Part shown: one piece after another, positions 8,238-16,861 of the stretch
How the letters are laid out: each line of letters begins with the position of its first letter
Numbering within the stretch: position 1 is the first letter of the stretch
Source: Terriglobia bacterium
GTDB lineage: Bacteria; Acidobacteriota; Terriglobia; Terriglobales; Acidobacteriaceae
Assembly (NCBI GenBank): GCA_020073185.1
Contig: JAIQFT010000020.1
Span: 1-64,000, forward strand
Direction: 5' to 3'
DNA length: 64,000 nt
The notes under the pieces: model-generated
The model's database searches: none
The model's input: only the letters and a program-made list of their open reading frames with translations
Told to the model about the DNA's origin: nothing
Position numbers and translations under genes: made by a program

Positions 8238-8973
8238 GAGCGAGACAAGGGGCAGCGCATTTGCGAGCAACCAGGAGCACTTCACCACCGAAGAATTCGG
8301 ACTTCAGATTACCGAGGACGGGAAATGCATCCGGGAAGCCCTCCAAAAACCTGGGCCGGCAGAAGATTCCCTTCCGCGCTGTGGTTGCGAAGCCGGCGTT
8401 CCGCAGGAGTTCCCTCAGATCACGAGAACAGAAGTAGTGCATGGCGCCGCCGTCGTAGGCGGAGGAGTCCAGCTTCGAGGTGGTGGGAAAGCGCCCGCGA
8501 ACGAAAAGCCGAAAGAGCTTACCAATGGTACGCATATTGGCGACGCTCAGCACGAGCTGGCCGCCATCGCGCAGGACGCGATGGCATTCGCCCAGCGTGC
8601 GGCCGGGATCATACACGTAGGGGAGCACGGCAAGAAGAGTAACGGCGTCGAAGGCCCCTGAGTCAAAAGGCAGCGGATCGCGGCTAAGGTCCACTCGTGT
8701 GGCGAAAACGCCTTGGCGACAAGCGGCCGCCACGGCAGATTCAGCGATATCGACACCATACAATTGTTCGAACTTGCCGCGGACAGCGAGGCCAAGCATG
8801 CCGGCTCCGCAACCCACGTCGAGGAGGCGTACGCCAGGCAGCAACATGCGGGCGGCGCTGTCGATGCGGAGGTTGCGCCCGGGGACGTACCCGAGGGATG
8901 TGGCATCTTCCAGGCGGCTGTGCCAATACTCCTCGAATGCAAGGACAGGGTTAGACGTGGGTGGTACGGGCAT
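8230..8973 (-). CDS. Class I SAM-dependent methyltransferase
   Basis: The 247-residue protein shows the Rossmann methyltransferase motif LLDVGCGAGMLGLA (motif I), then LYGVDIAESAV (motif II), LPFDSGAFDAVTLLAVLPYV (post II and motif III) and HRVLRDGGQLVLSV (motif IV/V). The C-terminal part contains FCSRDLRELLRNAGF, as in Methyltransf_11/23 enzymes. It probably methylates a sugar or a lipid-linked intermediate. Its start overlaps the end of the aminotransferase gene by 23 bases and its end overlaps the next glycosyltransferase gene, so the three genes are likely co-translated. The acceptor is unknown; an N-methyltransferase acting on the product of the neighbouring aminotransferase is one possibility. 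Confidence 0.85.
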   Translation of the reverse strand: MPVPPTSNPVLAFEEYWHSRLEDATSLGYVPGRNLRIDSAARMLLPGVRLLDVGCGAGMLGLAVRGKFEQLYGVDIAESAVAAACRQGVFATRVDLSRDPLPFDSGAFDAVTLLAVLPYVYDPGRTLGECHRVLRDGGQLVLSVANMRTIGKLFRLFVRGRFPTTSKLDSSAYDGGAMHYFCSRDLRELLRNAGFATTARKGIFCRPRFLEGFPDAFPVLGNLKSEFFGGEVLLVARKCAAPCLAHV

Positions 8974-10075
8974 GACAAAACTGCTGCACAGCTTCGATGA
9001 TGCAATCGCACTCCGCTAGAGTCAGTTCTGGATACATGGGTAGTGAGAGGATCTGCGTGGCGGCTTGTTCGGCGATCGGGAAAGACCCGGTGTCGCCGAG
9101 CCGTCCGCGATATGCCGGCTGCAGGTGCACGGGGACAGGATAATGAATGGCAGTGCCAATTCCCTTTTGTTCGAGGAAGGTTCGTAACTGCTCCCGCTCC
9201 GCGCTACTTACGACGTATAGGTGATAGCAGGAGGTGCGATCAGCACCTACAACTGGCACCGTGACGTGCGACCCCAGCGCGCGGGAGTAGCGCGCCGCGA
9301 TATCGACCCGGCAGGCGTTGTCCTGGTCCAGGTAAGGGAGCTTCACGCGCAAAATGGCGGCCTGCAATTCGTCCAGGCGGCTATTGGCGCCAGCCACTTC
9401 ACTAACATACCGCTGCCGCCAGCCATATTGGCGGAGCGCAGCAGCGAGCAAGGCGGTCTGTTCGTCATTGGTAACAATTGCCCCCCCGTCTCCGATGGCG
9501 CCGAGATTCTTCGTGGGATAAAAACTGAAGCAGCCCACATCGCCCCAGCTGCCGACACGCTTGCCGCGGTAAATTGCCCCGTGAGCTTGGGCGCAATCCT
9601 CAATAACGCGAATACCACGGGCGCGTGCAATTTCGAGAATCGGAATCATGTCTGCCGGTTGACCGAAGAGATGTACCGGGATGATTGCCCTGGTCCGAGC
9701 CGTAATGTGCCGCGCAGCGGCGGCAGGATCGAGTAAGCAAGTGTTGGGTTCAATATCGGCCAAAACGGGGGTGGCGCCGGCGAGTTCGATGGCGGCAATT
9801 GTGGCGACGGCCGTGTGCGGTGTGGTGATCACCTCATGACCGGGCCCAATGCCGCAGGCGCGCAAGGCCAGCGTCAGCGCGTCGGTTCCAGAGCCAACAC
9901 CGACGGCGAAGCGAACCCCTACGTAAGCACTCCACTCCTTTTCAAAGGCCTCGACTTCCCTGCCTAGAATGTATTGGCCGGTCGTGAGCACGAGCCGCAT
10001 TGCCTCGTCAATCTCACGACCACGAGACAGGTACTGCGCCAGCGGCTTCGCGGCCGGTATGAAGTGTGAGGGCAT
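8951..10075 (-). CDS. DegT/DnrJ/EryC1/StrS family sugar aminotransferase
   Basis: This PLP enzyme should transaminate a keto-sugar nucleotide, with glutamate as the usual amino donor. Motifs are the GSGTDALTLALRACGIGPG cofactor-binding loop, DCAQAHGAIYRGK, and FSFYPTKNLGAIGDGG, whose lysine forms the PLP Schiff base. The ATG at 10075 gives 374 residues, the usual size, and begins with IPAAKPLAQY as in relatives of FdtB and QdtB that act on dTDP-3-keto-6-deoxyhexoses. The longer frame to 10180 would overlap the epimerase gene and is rejected. With RmlA and RmlB in the same operon a dTDP-amino-deoxysugar is a reasonable product, though the required ketoisomerase (FdtA/QdtA type) was not found. 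Confidence 0.9.
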   Translation of the reverse strand: MPSHFIPAAKPLAQYLSRGREIDEAMRLVLTTGQYILGREVEAFEKEWSAYVGVRFAVGVGSGTDALTLALRACGIGPGHEVITTPHTAVATIAAIELAGATPVLADIEPNTCLLDPAAAARHITARTRAIIPVHLFGQPADMIPILEIARARGIRVIEDCAQAHGAIYRGKRVGSWGDVGCFSFYPTKNLGAIGDGGAIVTNDEQTALLAAALRQYGWRQRYVSEVAGANSRLDELQAAILRVKLPYLDQDNACRVDIAARYSRALGSHVTVPVVGADRTSCYHLYVVSSAEREQLRTFLEQKGIGTAIHYPVPVHLQPAYRGRLGDTGSFPIAEQAATQILSLPMYPELTLAECDCIIEAVQQFCHARTTHV

Positions 10076-10098
10076 AGGCGCAAAACGGACGTCGCGAT

Positions 10099-11094
10099 CT
10101 ACCAGTACTGTTCGGAGTAACGGCGATAATAATCCAGGGCACGCCGCAGCCCCTCGCGAAGAGGCACAATCGGTTGCCAACCGAGCTCAGACGCGATCTT
10201 GCGGTAATCGCCACGGTAATCGCCGATGTCGATCATCTTGCGCTCTTCGGGAAAGGGTACAAGACGGAAGCTGCCGCCGCCGTATAGTTCGACCATCATT
10301 GCAGCCAAGGCCTCAAGCGAGACGGGTTCGGCGCCCAGGTTATAGATCTGCCCGTTGGATTTGGGCGCTGCGGCGGCCAGCAGAAAGGCCTCGACCACGT
10401 CATCGACAAAATTGAAATCGCGCAACAGATGGCCGTCACCATACACGCGGATTTCATCGCCTTGCAGAATTTGACGAAACCACCATCCAATGAAAGTCTG
10501 GCGAGCATCGCAAACGCGCATGCGTGGGCCATAGGTGTTCGTCAGGCGCAAACTGCACGTTGCGAGACGGTAGAGCTGCCAATAAAGTAAGTAATAATGC
10601 TCGCCGGCCATCTTATTAATGCCGTTAGGATCGACGGGAGCAATGGGATGCTTCTCGTCAACTGGCAGATAGCGGGGCCGACCGTAGATCTGACGTGTGC
10701 TCGCAAAAACGATCTTCACTTTTGTATTCTGCTGGCGACAAGCTTCCAAAAGATTGACCTGGGCACGACAATTGATCTCCAGATCCGTAATGGGATCTTC
10801 GACGCTGTCGAGATGACTGACCTGCCCGGCTAAACTAAAAATATAGTCCTGTCGCTGCACCAGGTAGCGCATGGCGTGCCGGTCGCGAATGTCAGAAACA
10901 CTGATTTGCACCACATCTTCGATACCCGAAACATTGAAGATGTTCCCGCCATATTCGGGGATGAGGGAGTCCACAATCATGATCTTGGCGCCCAAACCGA
11001 CCAGGCGATGAGCAAGATTGCTGCCGATGAAACCGAGACCTCCAGTAATCAGAACGCGCTTATCAGCAAACGACTTTTCAAGATCCACGGTCAC
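10099..11094 (-). CDS. NAD-dependent epimerase/dehydratase with Asn in place of the catalytic Tyr
   Basis: The 331-residue protein is an extended SDR: GGLGFIG at 18-24, the FASTRQIYGRP strand (130-140), LRLTNTYGPRM, and VYGDGHLLRDFNFVDD. The position of the usual YxxxK tyrosine holds Asn157 (NGINK, Lys161 kept). I recall this NGINKMAGE form in a subset of sugar-nucleotide SDRs, so it is probably a family feature and not damage, but the chemistry should differ from classical epimerases. The start is GTG inside a GTGA overlap with the stop of the upstream glycosyltransferase gene, showing tight coupling. It may modify the sugar that the adjacent aminotransferase uses, or epimerise another nucleotide sugar. 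Confidence 0.82.
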   Translation of the reverse strand: MTVDLEKSFADKRVLITGGLGFIGSNLAHRLVGLGAKIMIVDSLIPEYGGNIFNVSGIEDVVQISVSDIRDRHAMRYLVQRQDYIFSLAGQVSHLDSVEDPITDLEINCRAQVNLLEACRQQNTKVKIVFASTRQIYGRPRYLPVDEKHPIAPVDPNGINKMAGEHYYLLYWQLYRLATCSLRLTNTYGPRMRVCDARQTFIGWWFRQILQGDEIRVYGDGHLLRDFNFVDDVVEAFLLAAAAPKSNGQIYNLGAEPVSLEALAAMMVELYGGGSFRLVPFPEERKMIDIGDYRGDYRKIASELGWQPIVPLREGLRRALDYYRRYSEQYW

Positions 11095-12380
11095 GATGTG
11101 CCTCTGGGAGTGAGATCACGGACTTCGGTCAGGATGGACCCCATGGCTTTGAGCCAAGCCGCTGGAGCAAGCACGGTCTCGGCAGTACGACGAGCCCCGC
11201 CCGCCACACGGGCGTAGAGGTCGGCATCGGCAAACAAGCGCTCCACGCAGGCGGCGAGCTCGTTCGCATTTCCGGGCGTGAACAGCAGACCATTTTCTTC
11301 ATTCCTGACATACTCGGGAATGCCGTTGATGCGCGAAGCTACGACCGGCTTCCCGCAGGCAAACGCCTGGCAGGCTATCATGGGCAGATTGTCGTACCAC
11401 TCGGACGGAACTACGACACAACCGCAGTTGTCAAGCAACTGAGCCATGCGTTGGCCATACGCCGGACCAACGAACTCTACCCTGCCCTGGACCACTGCGG
11501 GATGGCGGCAGACGGCATCGGCTTCCTCGCCGTCTCCAGCGATCACGATGCGCGGAGCGGCCAGGCGCAAGGCGGAATCGAGCAGGGTGAAAATCCCCTT
11601 GGCGCGAATCAGGCGACCGACAAACAAGGCGTAGTCGCCGCGCTGGTAGTGCGGCTGGTAGTCCTCGACCTGAAACGGATTCGGGACGACCCGGAAGCGG
11701 TCGGCGGGTAGCCCGGCCTCGATCAGCTTGTCGCGGAGGAAGGCGTCGGGTACGACAAACAAGCGGATGCAACGCTCCCAGGTGCGCAGCCGACGGTGCA
11801 GACCAAGCGAAGCGCCGTACAGCGCGCTAAAGGTGTAGCTGTCGCGATAGCAGCGGTGAACGACCCCGTGGAGGTAGTTACCGCCGACGCAGCGTTCGCA
11901 GATCTGGCCGTTGGTGAAGAGTTGGCCATTGGCGCAAAGCAAGCGGTAATTGAAAACGAATTGAACCACCGGCACGCGGGCCTCGGCGAACGCGTAATAG
12001 ACCGACGGCGAGAGCAGCGGGAACACGTTTTGCACGATGGCAACGTCGGGACGTTCGCGGTGGAGAAGATCACGCACCTGGCAGCGGCTAGCAGAGGAAT
12101 AAATCACCCTCCACGGAAAAGAGAGCTTTTCGAAGAACGCGAACTGGTCGGTTTCCCGGCTGCTGCGAGTATGAAGCGACACGCTATATCCGGCGGCCTG
12201 CAGCAAAGACCGCGCAAGATCGAACGCGATGTCTTCGCCGGTGCGCTGACGGTACTGGTTGTGGCAGAGCAGTACCTTGAGCGCAGCGCCGGTGGCGGCG
12301 GAGACTGCTGGCGCGGGCCAGGCGGCGACGGAGGACATCAGGCCGACTCCCAAGAGTTTGGGCGAACCGCTACGTGCCAT
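11091..12380 (-). CDS. Glycosyltransferase family 4 protein
   Basis: This GT-B glycosyltransferase (429 residues from the ATG at 12380; an internal ATG at 12338 is also possible) begins its conserved region at LKVLLCHNQYRQRTGEDIAF. A cysteine cluster follows (CANGQLF, CERCVGGNYLHGVVHRC), which recurs in a subgroup of GT4 enzymes of polysaccharide loci. The donor half shows YALFVGRLIRAKGIFTLLDS, VIAGDGEEAD, and PSEWYDNLPMIACQAFACGK followed by VVASRINGIPEYV. It shares four bases (GTGA) with the downstream epimerase gene. The sugar specificity cannot be read from sequence. Confidence 0.88.
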   Translation of the reverse strand: MARSGSPKLLGVGLMSSVAAWPAPAVSAATGAALKVLLCHNQYRQRTGEDIAFDLARSLLQAAGYSVSLHTRSSRETDQFAFFEKLSFPWRVIYSSASRCQVRDLLHRERPDVAIVQNVFPLLSPSVYYAFAEARVPVVQFVFNYRLLCANGQLFTNGQICERCVGGNYLHGVVHRCYRDSYTFSALYGASLGLHRRLRTWERCIRLFVVPDAFLRDKLIEAGLPADRFRVVPNPFQVEDYQPHYQRGDYALFVGRLIRAKGIFTLLDSALRLAAPRIVIAGDGEEADAVCRHPAVVQGRVEFVGPAYGQRMAQLLDNCGCVVVPSEWYDNLPMIACQAFACGKPVVASRINGIPEYVRNEENGLLFTPGNANELAACVERLFADADLYARVAGGARRTAETVLAPAAWLKAMGSILTEVRDLTPRGTS

Positions 12381-12536
12381 CTCCAGTGGCTCCCCGCGAC
12401 AGCCCAGCTTTCAGCGCTTAGAGAAATAGCAATCCTTCCTGCGGTTGGGGCACGTGGAAATGTACAACTCAACATTCTGGAAGTAAGGCCCTGGAATGTC
12501 CCGCAAATTGCGCGCGGCGGCTTGGGTATCACGCTC

Positions 12537-13904
12537 CTATCGAGAGCGCCGCGTTCTCCACCCAGCAATTCGGTCTGCGTTAACCTGCACAATGGAAGCC
12601 AGCGCAAAAAGGTACCAGATGCCGGTGGGATAGCGCATCGGTTCGGTGGTCACGCTGAACAGCAGAATAGAAGGAACGACTAGCAGGGCGATGGCTCCGA
12701 GGCCGCGCTGGTATTCCGAACCTTTGCGGCGCAGCAACAGCGCCTCCCGCACGATGCGCACCAGGATCATGAGGTAGAGCGCGAGGCCAATAATGCCATA
12801 GGCGTGCATAAGGCGAATGAAATCGTCGTGCGGTTCGTCGCTGGTGTAGAACCCAAGACCGGGGACAAAACCGCTTGCAACCGAGGCGCCGCGGCCTATC
12901 AACCAAGCTACCGGACCACCGCCGTAAAGCGAAGACATGAAGACGATCCAGTTAGCACCACGACCACGGAGAAAGTCAGGGCCCCACACGCCAATTACAC
13001 GCGCGGAGTAGAGCGTGGCCAGCCAGGCGGAACCGAGGACCGCCGCGCCCACCAGAAAGACACCGCCGGCAATCAAATACCTGCGGCTGAAGCGGCCGCG
13101 AATCGCAAACCACAGAACGAACTGGATGGCAAGTGCAACGTACGCGGTACGGTCATAGGTGAAGACGATCGCGCCGAGCGTCACACCGATAAACAGCACC
13201 GCAAGCCAGCGGATACGGGGCACGTTTCGATATTTGTCACCCAAGTACAGCGCTATAGGTATGGCGTACAGCAGGAAGAAAATCACGCCCAGGGGGTGCT
13301 GATAGGTACCGCTCACGCGCCCGACCGCCTCACCATCGATCCAGTCCCAATACTCGAACGGCGCCGTGCCTGCAATTTGCAAGTAGCACAGCAGAACGGG
13401 AATGCTAACCGTAGCAACAAACCAACGGCAGAAACGGTCGAACCGTTGTTCATCGTGGAGCACGGCGCCAGCGACAAAGTAGAAGGAAACGCCGGCAAAG
13501 AGGCGCAGCAGTTCATTTACGCCCTCAGGCGAAAAGTTCACCGCCACGGAAATCGTCGCCAGCAAAAGGAAGGCGACGACAGGCTTTGAATTGGCGCACT
13601 CCCGCCGACGCTGCAAAAAAGCAGCAAAGGTAAGGGCAGGAACAACCAAGCCAATCACGGACTGAGGATTCACCCGTTGTGCGGCGAGTTCGAAGAGTCG
13701 CCAGCGCCAGGTAAGGTCAATGATGGGTTTGCCAGCTAAACACAGAAACACCCATGATTCCATCGAGCTGGCAACCCGCAGCCCAGCCGCGAGTACGCAC
13801 ACACCGGCGATTGCGACACCGGCGGTCAGCGCTTCCAGGGCGGAGACCACGGTAGCTGTTCCCAACTTGCGAACCGTACCGGACGTGATCGAATCTGAAT
13901 TCAC
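12537..13904 (-). CDS. O-antigen ligase/polymerase-like membrane protein (Wzy-like)
   Basis: The 455-residue protein is almost wholly hydrophobic, with about ten or more predicted membrane segments. It has the long periplasmic loop expected of the O-antigen polymerase/ligase family, containing RVSGTYQHPLGVIFF and FTYDRTAYVALAIQF, and later GLGFYTSDEPHDDFIRLMHAYGIIGLALY, where the H-x-x-F-(I/L) region is typical. It most likely polymerises lipid-linked repeat units at the periplasmic face, as the Wzy partner of the flippase at 22874-24487. The start is set at a GTG (13904), 25 bases after the stop of the preceding gene; the longer frame would overlap that gene by more than 200 bases. A role as ligase is an alternative. 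Confidence 0.82.
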   Translation of the reverse strand: MNSDSITSGTVRKLGTATVVSALEALTAGVAIAGVCVLAAGLRVASSMESWVFLCLAGKPIIDLTWRWRLFELAAQRVNPQSVIGLVVPALTFAAFLQRRRECANSKPVVAFLLLATISVAVNFSPEGVNELLRLFAGVSFYFVAGAVLHDEQRFDRFCRWFVATVSIPVLLCYLQIAGTAPFEYWDWIDGEAVGRVSGTYQHPLGVIFFLLYAIPIALYLGDKYRNVPRIRWLAVLFIGVTLGAIVFTYDRTAYVALAIQFVLWFAIRGRFSRRYLIAGGVFLVGAAVLGSAWLATLYSARVIGVWGPDFLRGRGANWIVFMSSLYGGGPVAWLIGRGASVASGFVPGLGFYTSDEPHDDFIRLMHAYGIIGLALYLMILVRIVREALLLRRKGSEYQRGLGAIALLVVPSILLFSVTTEPMRYPTGIWYLFALASIVQVNADRIAGWRTRRSR

Positions 13905-13929
13905 GAAAAAATTCCAGCAGGTGTTACGT

Positions 13930-15117
13930 TCAGGATTCCACGATGCCAGCGATCTGGGAGCCGCGCATGCGCCAATCCCATTGCTGAACTGCCAATTGTC
14001 GCGCCCGGGCACCGAGATCGCGACAAAGATCGGGATCCCGCAAGAGTTTGACGATGCCTGCGGCAAACTCCTCCTCGTCGTGAGGTAACAGACGGCCGAC
14101 CTCGTTTTGGCGAAAGATGGGACCGACCTCGCCGATATCATTGGTCACGACCGCCCGACCGGCCGCCAGATAGTCCAAGATCTTGCCGGGAAAGCGGGCG
14201 CGATTCAGCAATGTGTTGGCCAGAGGAATGACACAGAGATCCGCGCAGGCGAGATACCGCGGGTAGTCCTCGTCCGACAACCAGCCTGTCCACCGCAACG
14301 ACCTGCTCAGGCCGAGCTCCTCTGCCAAGCGGCGGGCATTCTTCGGGACTGTGCCGATCACGATCAGCAGCGCCTCCGGCGCGCGCCGAACCACGCGTTG
14401 CAAGATGCGGATGTAATCCAACATATCGCCGTCACAGCTCGCGGCCAGCACGGGCACATCCGACAAAATTCCAAACCGCGCTCGCATCTCTGACTGTGGG
14501 TACGCGCCGACGTAATCGGTATCGATACCCTGTTTGACCCATTCGACGCGATCTGATGGAACGCCGATGGAGATTGCGCGGTCTCGCAGGGTGGCTGAGA
14601 TCACTGTGACTTTACGAGCGCTGAAGCGAATACGCTCCTCAAAGAATCGATCGACGCGGTGAGCCAGATGCAAGCCGCGCAAGGTACTCGACTGCCCACT
14701 GTGCCAATCACACCAATCGGAAAAATACGCGTACTCGTGGAATCGCTTCGTCAAGTAAACCGGCCAGGAGACGTTGGGCTGATACTCAAAGCCGTAGACG
14801 ATATCGTAGGTTGCCCCTGCCAATTCACGCGTCCGGAGCAGAATGTCGAGCGGGCCAGAGCCCCATCCGGGCAGCCATTTGTACCCCAGATTGGGGCCCT
14901 CGATCATCCGTACCCATGGACCCCCGTTGCCTCCGGGTTGCACGTGCTCGCCGACCCAATCGCACTTGTAATAGGTGTGGGAACGATACTTGGAGACGCG
15001 GGAAACGGTCGCCATCGTGACCTGGTGGCCAGCACGAGCCAGTTCCCTGCTGAAATAAAAGCATCGCTGATAAGTCCCCACGCCCTTCAGGTTGGCGTTG
15101 AGAGTCAGGATTCGCAT
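13930..15117 (-). CDS. Glycosyltransferase family 4-like protein
   Basis: The 395-residue protein begins MRILTLNANLKGVGTYQRCFYF, a GT-B N-terminal half with a glycine loop for the acceptor. The C-terminal half contains TGWLSDEDYPRYLACADLCV then IPLANTLLNRARFPGKILDY, LAAGRAVVTNDIGEVG and ENEVGRLLPHD-like residues, which is the nucleotide-sugar binding region of GT4 enzymes. The donor motif differs from the classical E-x7-E, with PGKILDYLAAG in its place. It lies between the polymerase gene and the NAD synthetase gene, with short spacings on both sides, and should add a sugar to the repeat unit in the cytoplasm. Donor and linkage are unknown. Confidence 0.85.
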   Translation of the reverse strand: MRILTLNANLKGVGTYQRCFYFSRELARAGHQVTMATVSRVSKYRSHTYYKCDWVGEHVQPGGNGGPWVRMIEGPNLGYKWLPGWGSGPLDILLRTRELAGATYDIVYGFEYQPNVSWPVYLTKRFHEYAYFSDWCDWHSGQSSTLRGLHLAHRVDRFFEERIRFSARKVTVISATLRDRAISIGVPSDRVEWVKQGIDTDYVGAYPQSEMRARFGILSDVPVLAASCDGDMLDYIRILQRVVRRAPEALLIVIGTVPKNARRLAEELGLSRSLRWTGWLSDEDYPRYLACADLCVIPLANTLLNRARFPGKILDYLAAGRAVVTNDIGEVGPIFRQNEVGRLLPHDEEEFAAGIVKLLRDPDLCRDLGARARQLAVQQWDWRMRGSQIAGIVES

Positions 15118-15139
15118 AAGGATGAGACAGCGTGAGGGA

Positions 15140-16861
15140 TCATGGGGTGCCGGCCGCGCGCCGATCCAGCGACTTGGTAATCGGCAAACGCCAGTCCTTG
15201 CCGAAGGCGCGTGGCGTGATCTTCACGCCCGGCGGACTTTGCCTGCGCTTGTACTCGTTGAGATCGACCAGGCGAATGACCTTGAGTACAACGTCGCGCG
15301 GGAAGCCGCGCGCAACGATGTCGTCTACGCTGGCGCTGTCCTCGACGTAGGCGTGCAGGATGAGATCGAGGGTGTCGTACTCGGGGATGGAGTCGCTGTC
15401 CTTTTGATCAGGACGCAATTCCGCCGAAGGTGCTTTGACCAGAACGTTGTTGGGAATGAGATCGTAGCCGGCAACCTGATTGCGGTATCGGCTTAGTTCG
15501 TAAACCAGTGTCTTGGGAACGTCCTTGATCACCGCGAAGCCGCCCGCTGTGTCGCCGTAGAGGGTGGCGTAGCCTACGCTGACCTCGCTCTTGTTGCCGG
15601 TGGTCAGCACCAGCCAGCCGAACTTGTTCGACAGCGCCATCAGCATCGTGCCGCGGATGCGAGGCTGAAGATTCTCTTCGGTCAGGTTGGGCTGGCGGCC
15701 CTCAAATATGGGCGCCAAGGAATCAAGAAACGACTGGAAAGTTCTGTCGATGGGAATAGCGCTGTAGCGGATGCCCAGATTGCGTGCGAGTTGCTCGGCG
15801 TCGGTGAGGCTGTGCGCTGATGAGTAGCGGGTCGGCATGGCGATTCCAACTACGCTGCTGGCACCCAGCGCGTCCACCGCGATGGCAGCGGTGAGCGAGC
15901 TGTCCACGCCGCCGGAGAGGCCTAGTACAACCTGGACAAACCCATTCTTGGTAACGTAGTCGTGCGTCCCCAACACCAGCGCTCGGTAGATCTCAGGGAG
16001 ACGATCAAGCCGTTCTGCCATGGCAACGTCGAGGGGCTTCTTGACCACTGTAGACGGCGGTAGCGCGACGGATTCAAAATCGCAGACCACCGGAGCCGCA
16101 TGGCGGCGGTCGGCAAGACGCGCGCGGAAAACCTCGCGGACGTCGAGATCGGCGACGAGGAAGTCTTCTTCGAACTGCTGGGCGCGAGCGAGTACCTGGC
16201 CTTGCGGGCCGCAGATGAGGCTCTGGCCATCGAACACCAACTCATCCTGCCCGCCCACCAGATTGCAATACGCTACGAAGGTGAGATTGTCAGCGGCGCG
16301 GGTGGCGAGCATCCGTTCGCGCCCCTGACCCTTGCCGACATGGTACGGTGAGGCGGAGATGTTAACCAGGATGTTGGCGCCACCGCGCGCGGCCTGCGCC
16401 TGCGGTGGGCCGTCGGGATACCAGATGTCCTCGCAGATGCTGATGCCGAGGACAGCCTCACCGCGGGAGAAGACCAGCTTCTGATGTCCGGGGTGGAAAT
16501 AGCGGTTCTCGTCGAAGACCCCGTAGTTGGGCAACAACTGCTTGCGGTAGACGCCAGCGATCTGGCCATTGTGCAAGACTACGGCGGCGTTATGAAGGGT
16601 GCGGTTGACGTAAGCGGAGCCGACGATCACCGTCAGCCCGCGGGACGCTGGAACGAGTTCCTCAAGCGCAGCCATGGTGGCACGTAGAAAGTCGGGGCTC
16701 AGCAGTAAGTCCTCGGGCGGGTAGCCGGTTACGGCCAGCTCGGGAAAAACGACGACATCGGCATCAAGGGAACGCGCCTTCTGGATCCTGTCGGCGATGA
16801 GGCGGCAGTTGCCAGCCAGATCTCCAACGCGGGTATTGATCTGCGCCAGGGCGAGACGCAC
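15140..16861 (-). CDS. nadE: Glutamine-dependent NAD+ synthetase
   Basis: This 573-residue two-domain enzyme makes NAD+ from deamido-NAD+, ATP and glutamine. The N-terminal nitrilase-type glutaminase has the Glu-Lys-Cys triad: Glu41 (FPELAVTGYPPEDL), Lys107 (YRKQLLPNYGVFDE) and Cys143 (ISICEDIWYPDGP). The C-terminal synthetase has the P-loop SGGVDSS at 316-322, TRYSSAHSLTDAEQLA, LTTGNKSEVSVGYATLYGD and KITPRAFGKDWRLP. The GTG start follows directly after the TAA of the nucleotide-sugar dehydrogenase gene (TAAGTG), so translation is probably coupled. The gene is complete with all key residues. Its position deep inside a sugar operon is unusual and may link cofactor supply to the NAD-dependent sugar enzymes; it could also be a chance insertion of a housekeeping gene. 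Confidence 0.96.
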   Translation of the reverse strand: MRLALAQINTRVGDLAGNCRLIADRIQKARSLDADVVVFPELAVTGYPPEDLLLSPDFLRATMAALEELVPASRGLTVIVGSAYVNRTLHNAAVVLHNGQIAGVYRKQLLPNYGVFDENRYFHPGHQKLVFSRGEAVLGISICEDIWYPDGPPQAQAARGGANILVNISASPYHVGKGQGRERMLATRAADNLTFVAYCNLVGGQDELVFDGQSLICGPQGQVLARAQQFEEDFLVADLDVREVFRARLADRRHAAPVVCDFESVALPPSTVVKKPLDVAMAERLDRLPEIYRALVLGTHDYVTKNGFVQVVLGLSGGVDSSLTAAIAVDALGASSVVGIAMPTRYSSAHSLTDAEQLARNLGIRYSAIPIDRTFQSFLDSLAPIFEGRQPNLTEENLQPRIRGTMLMALSNKFGWLVLTTGNKSEVSVGYATLYGDTAGGFAVIKDVPKTLVYELSRYRNQVAGYDLIPNNVLVKAPSAELRPDQKDSDSIPEYDTLDLILHAYVEDSASVDDIVARGFPRDVVLKVIRLVDLNEYKRRQSPPGVKITPRAFGKDWRLPITKSLDRRAAGTP

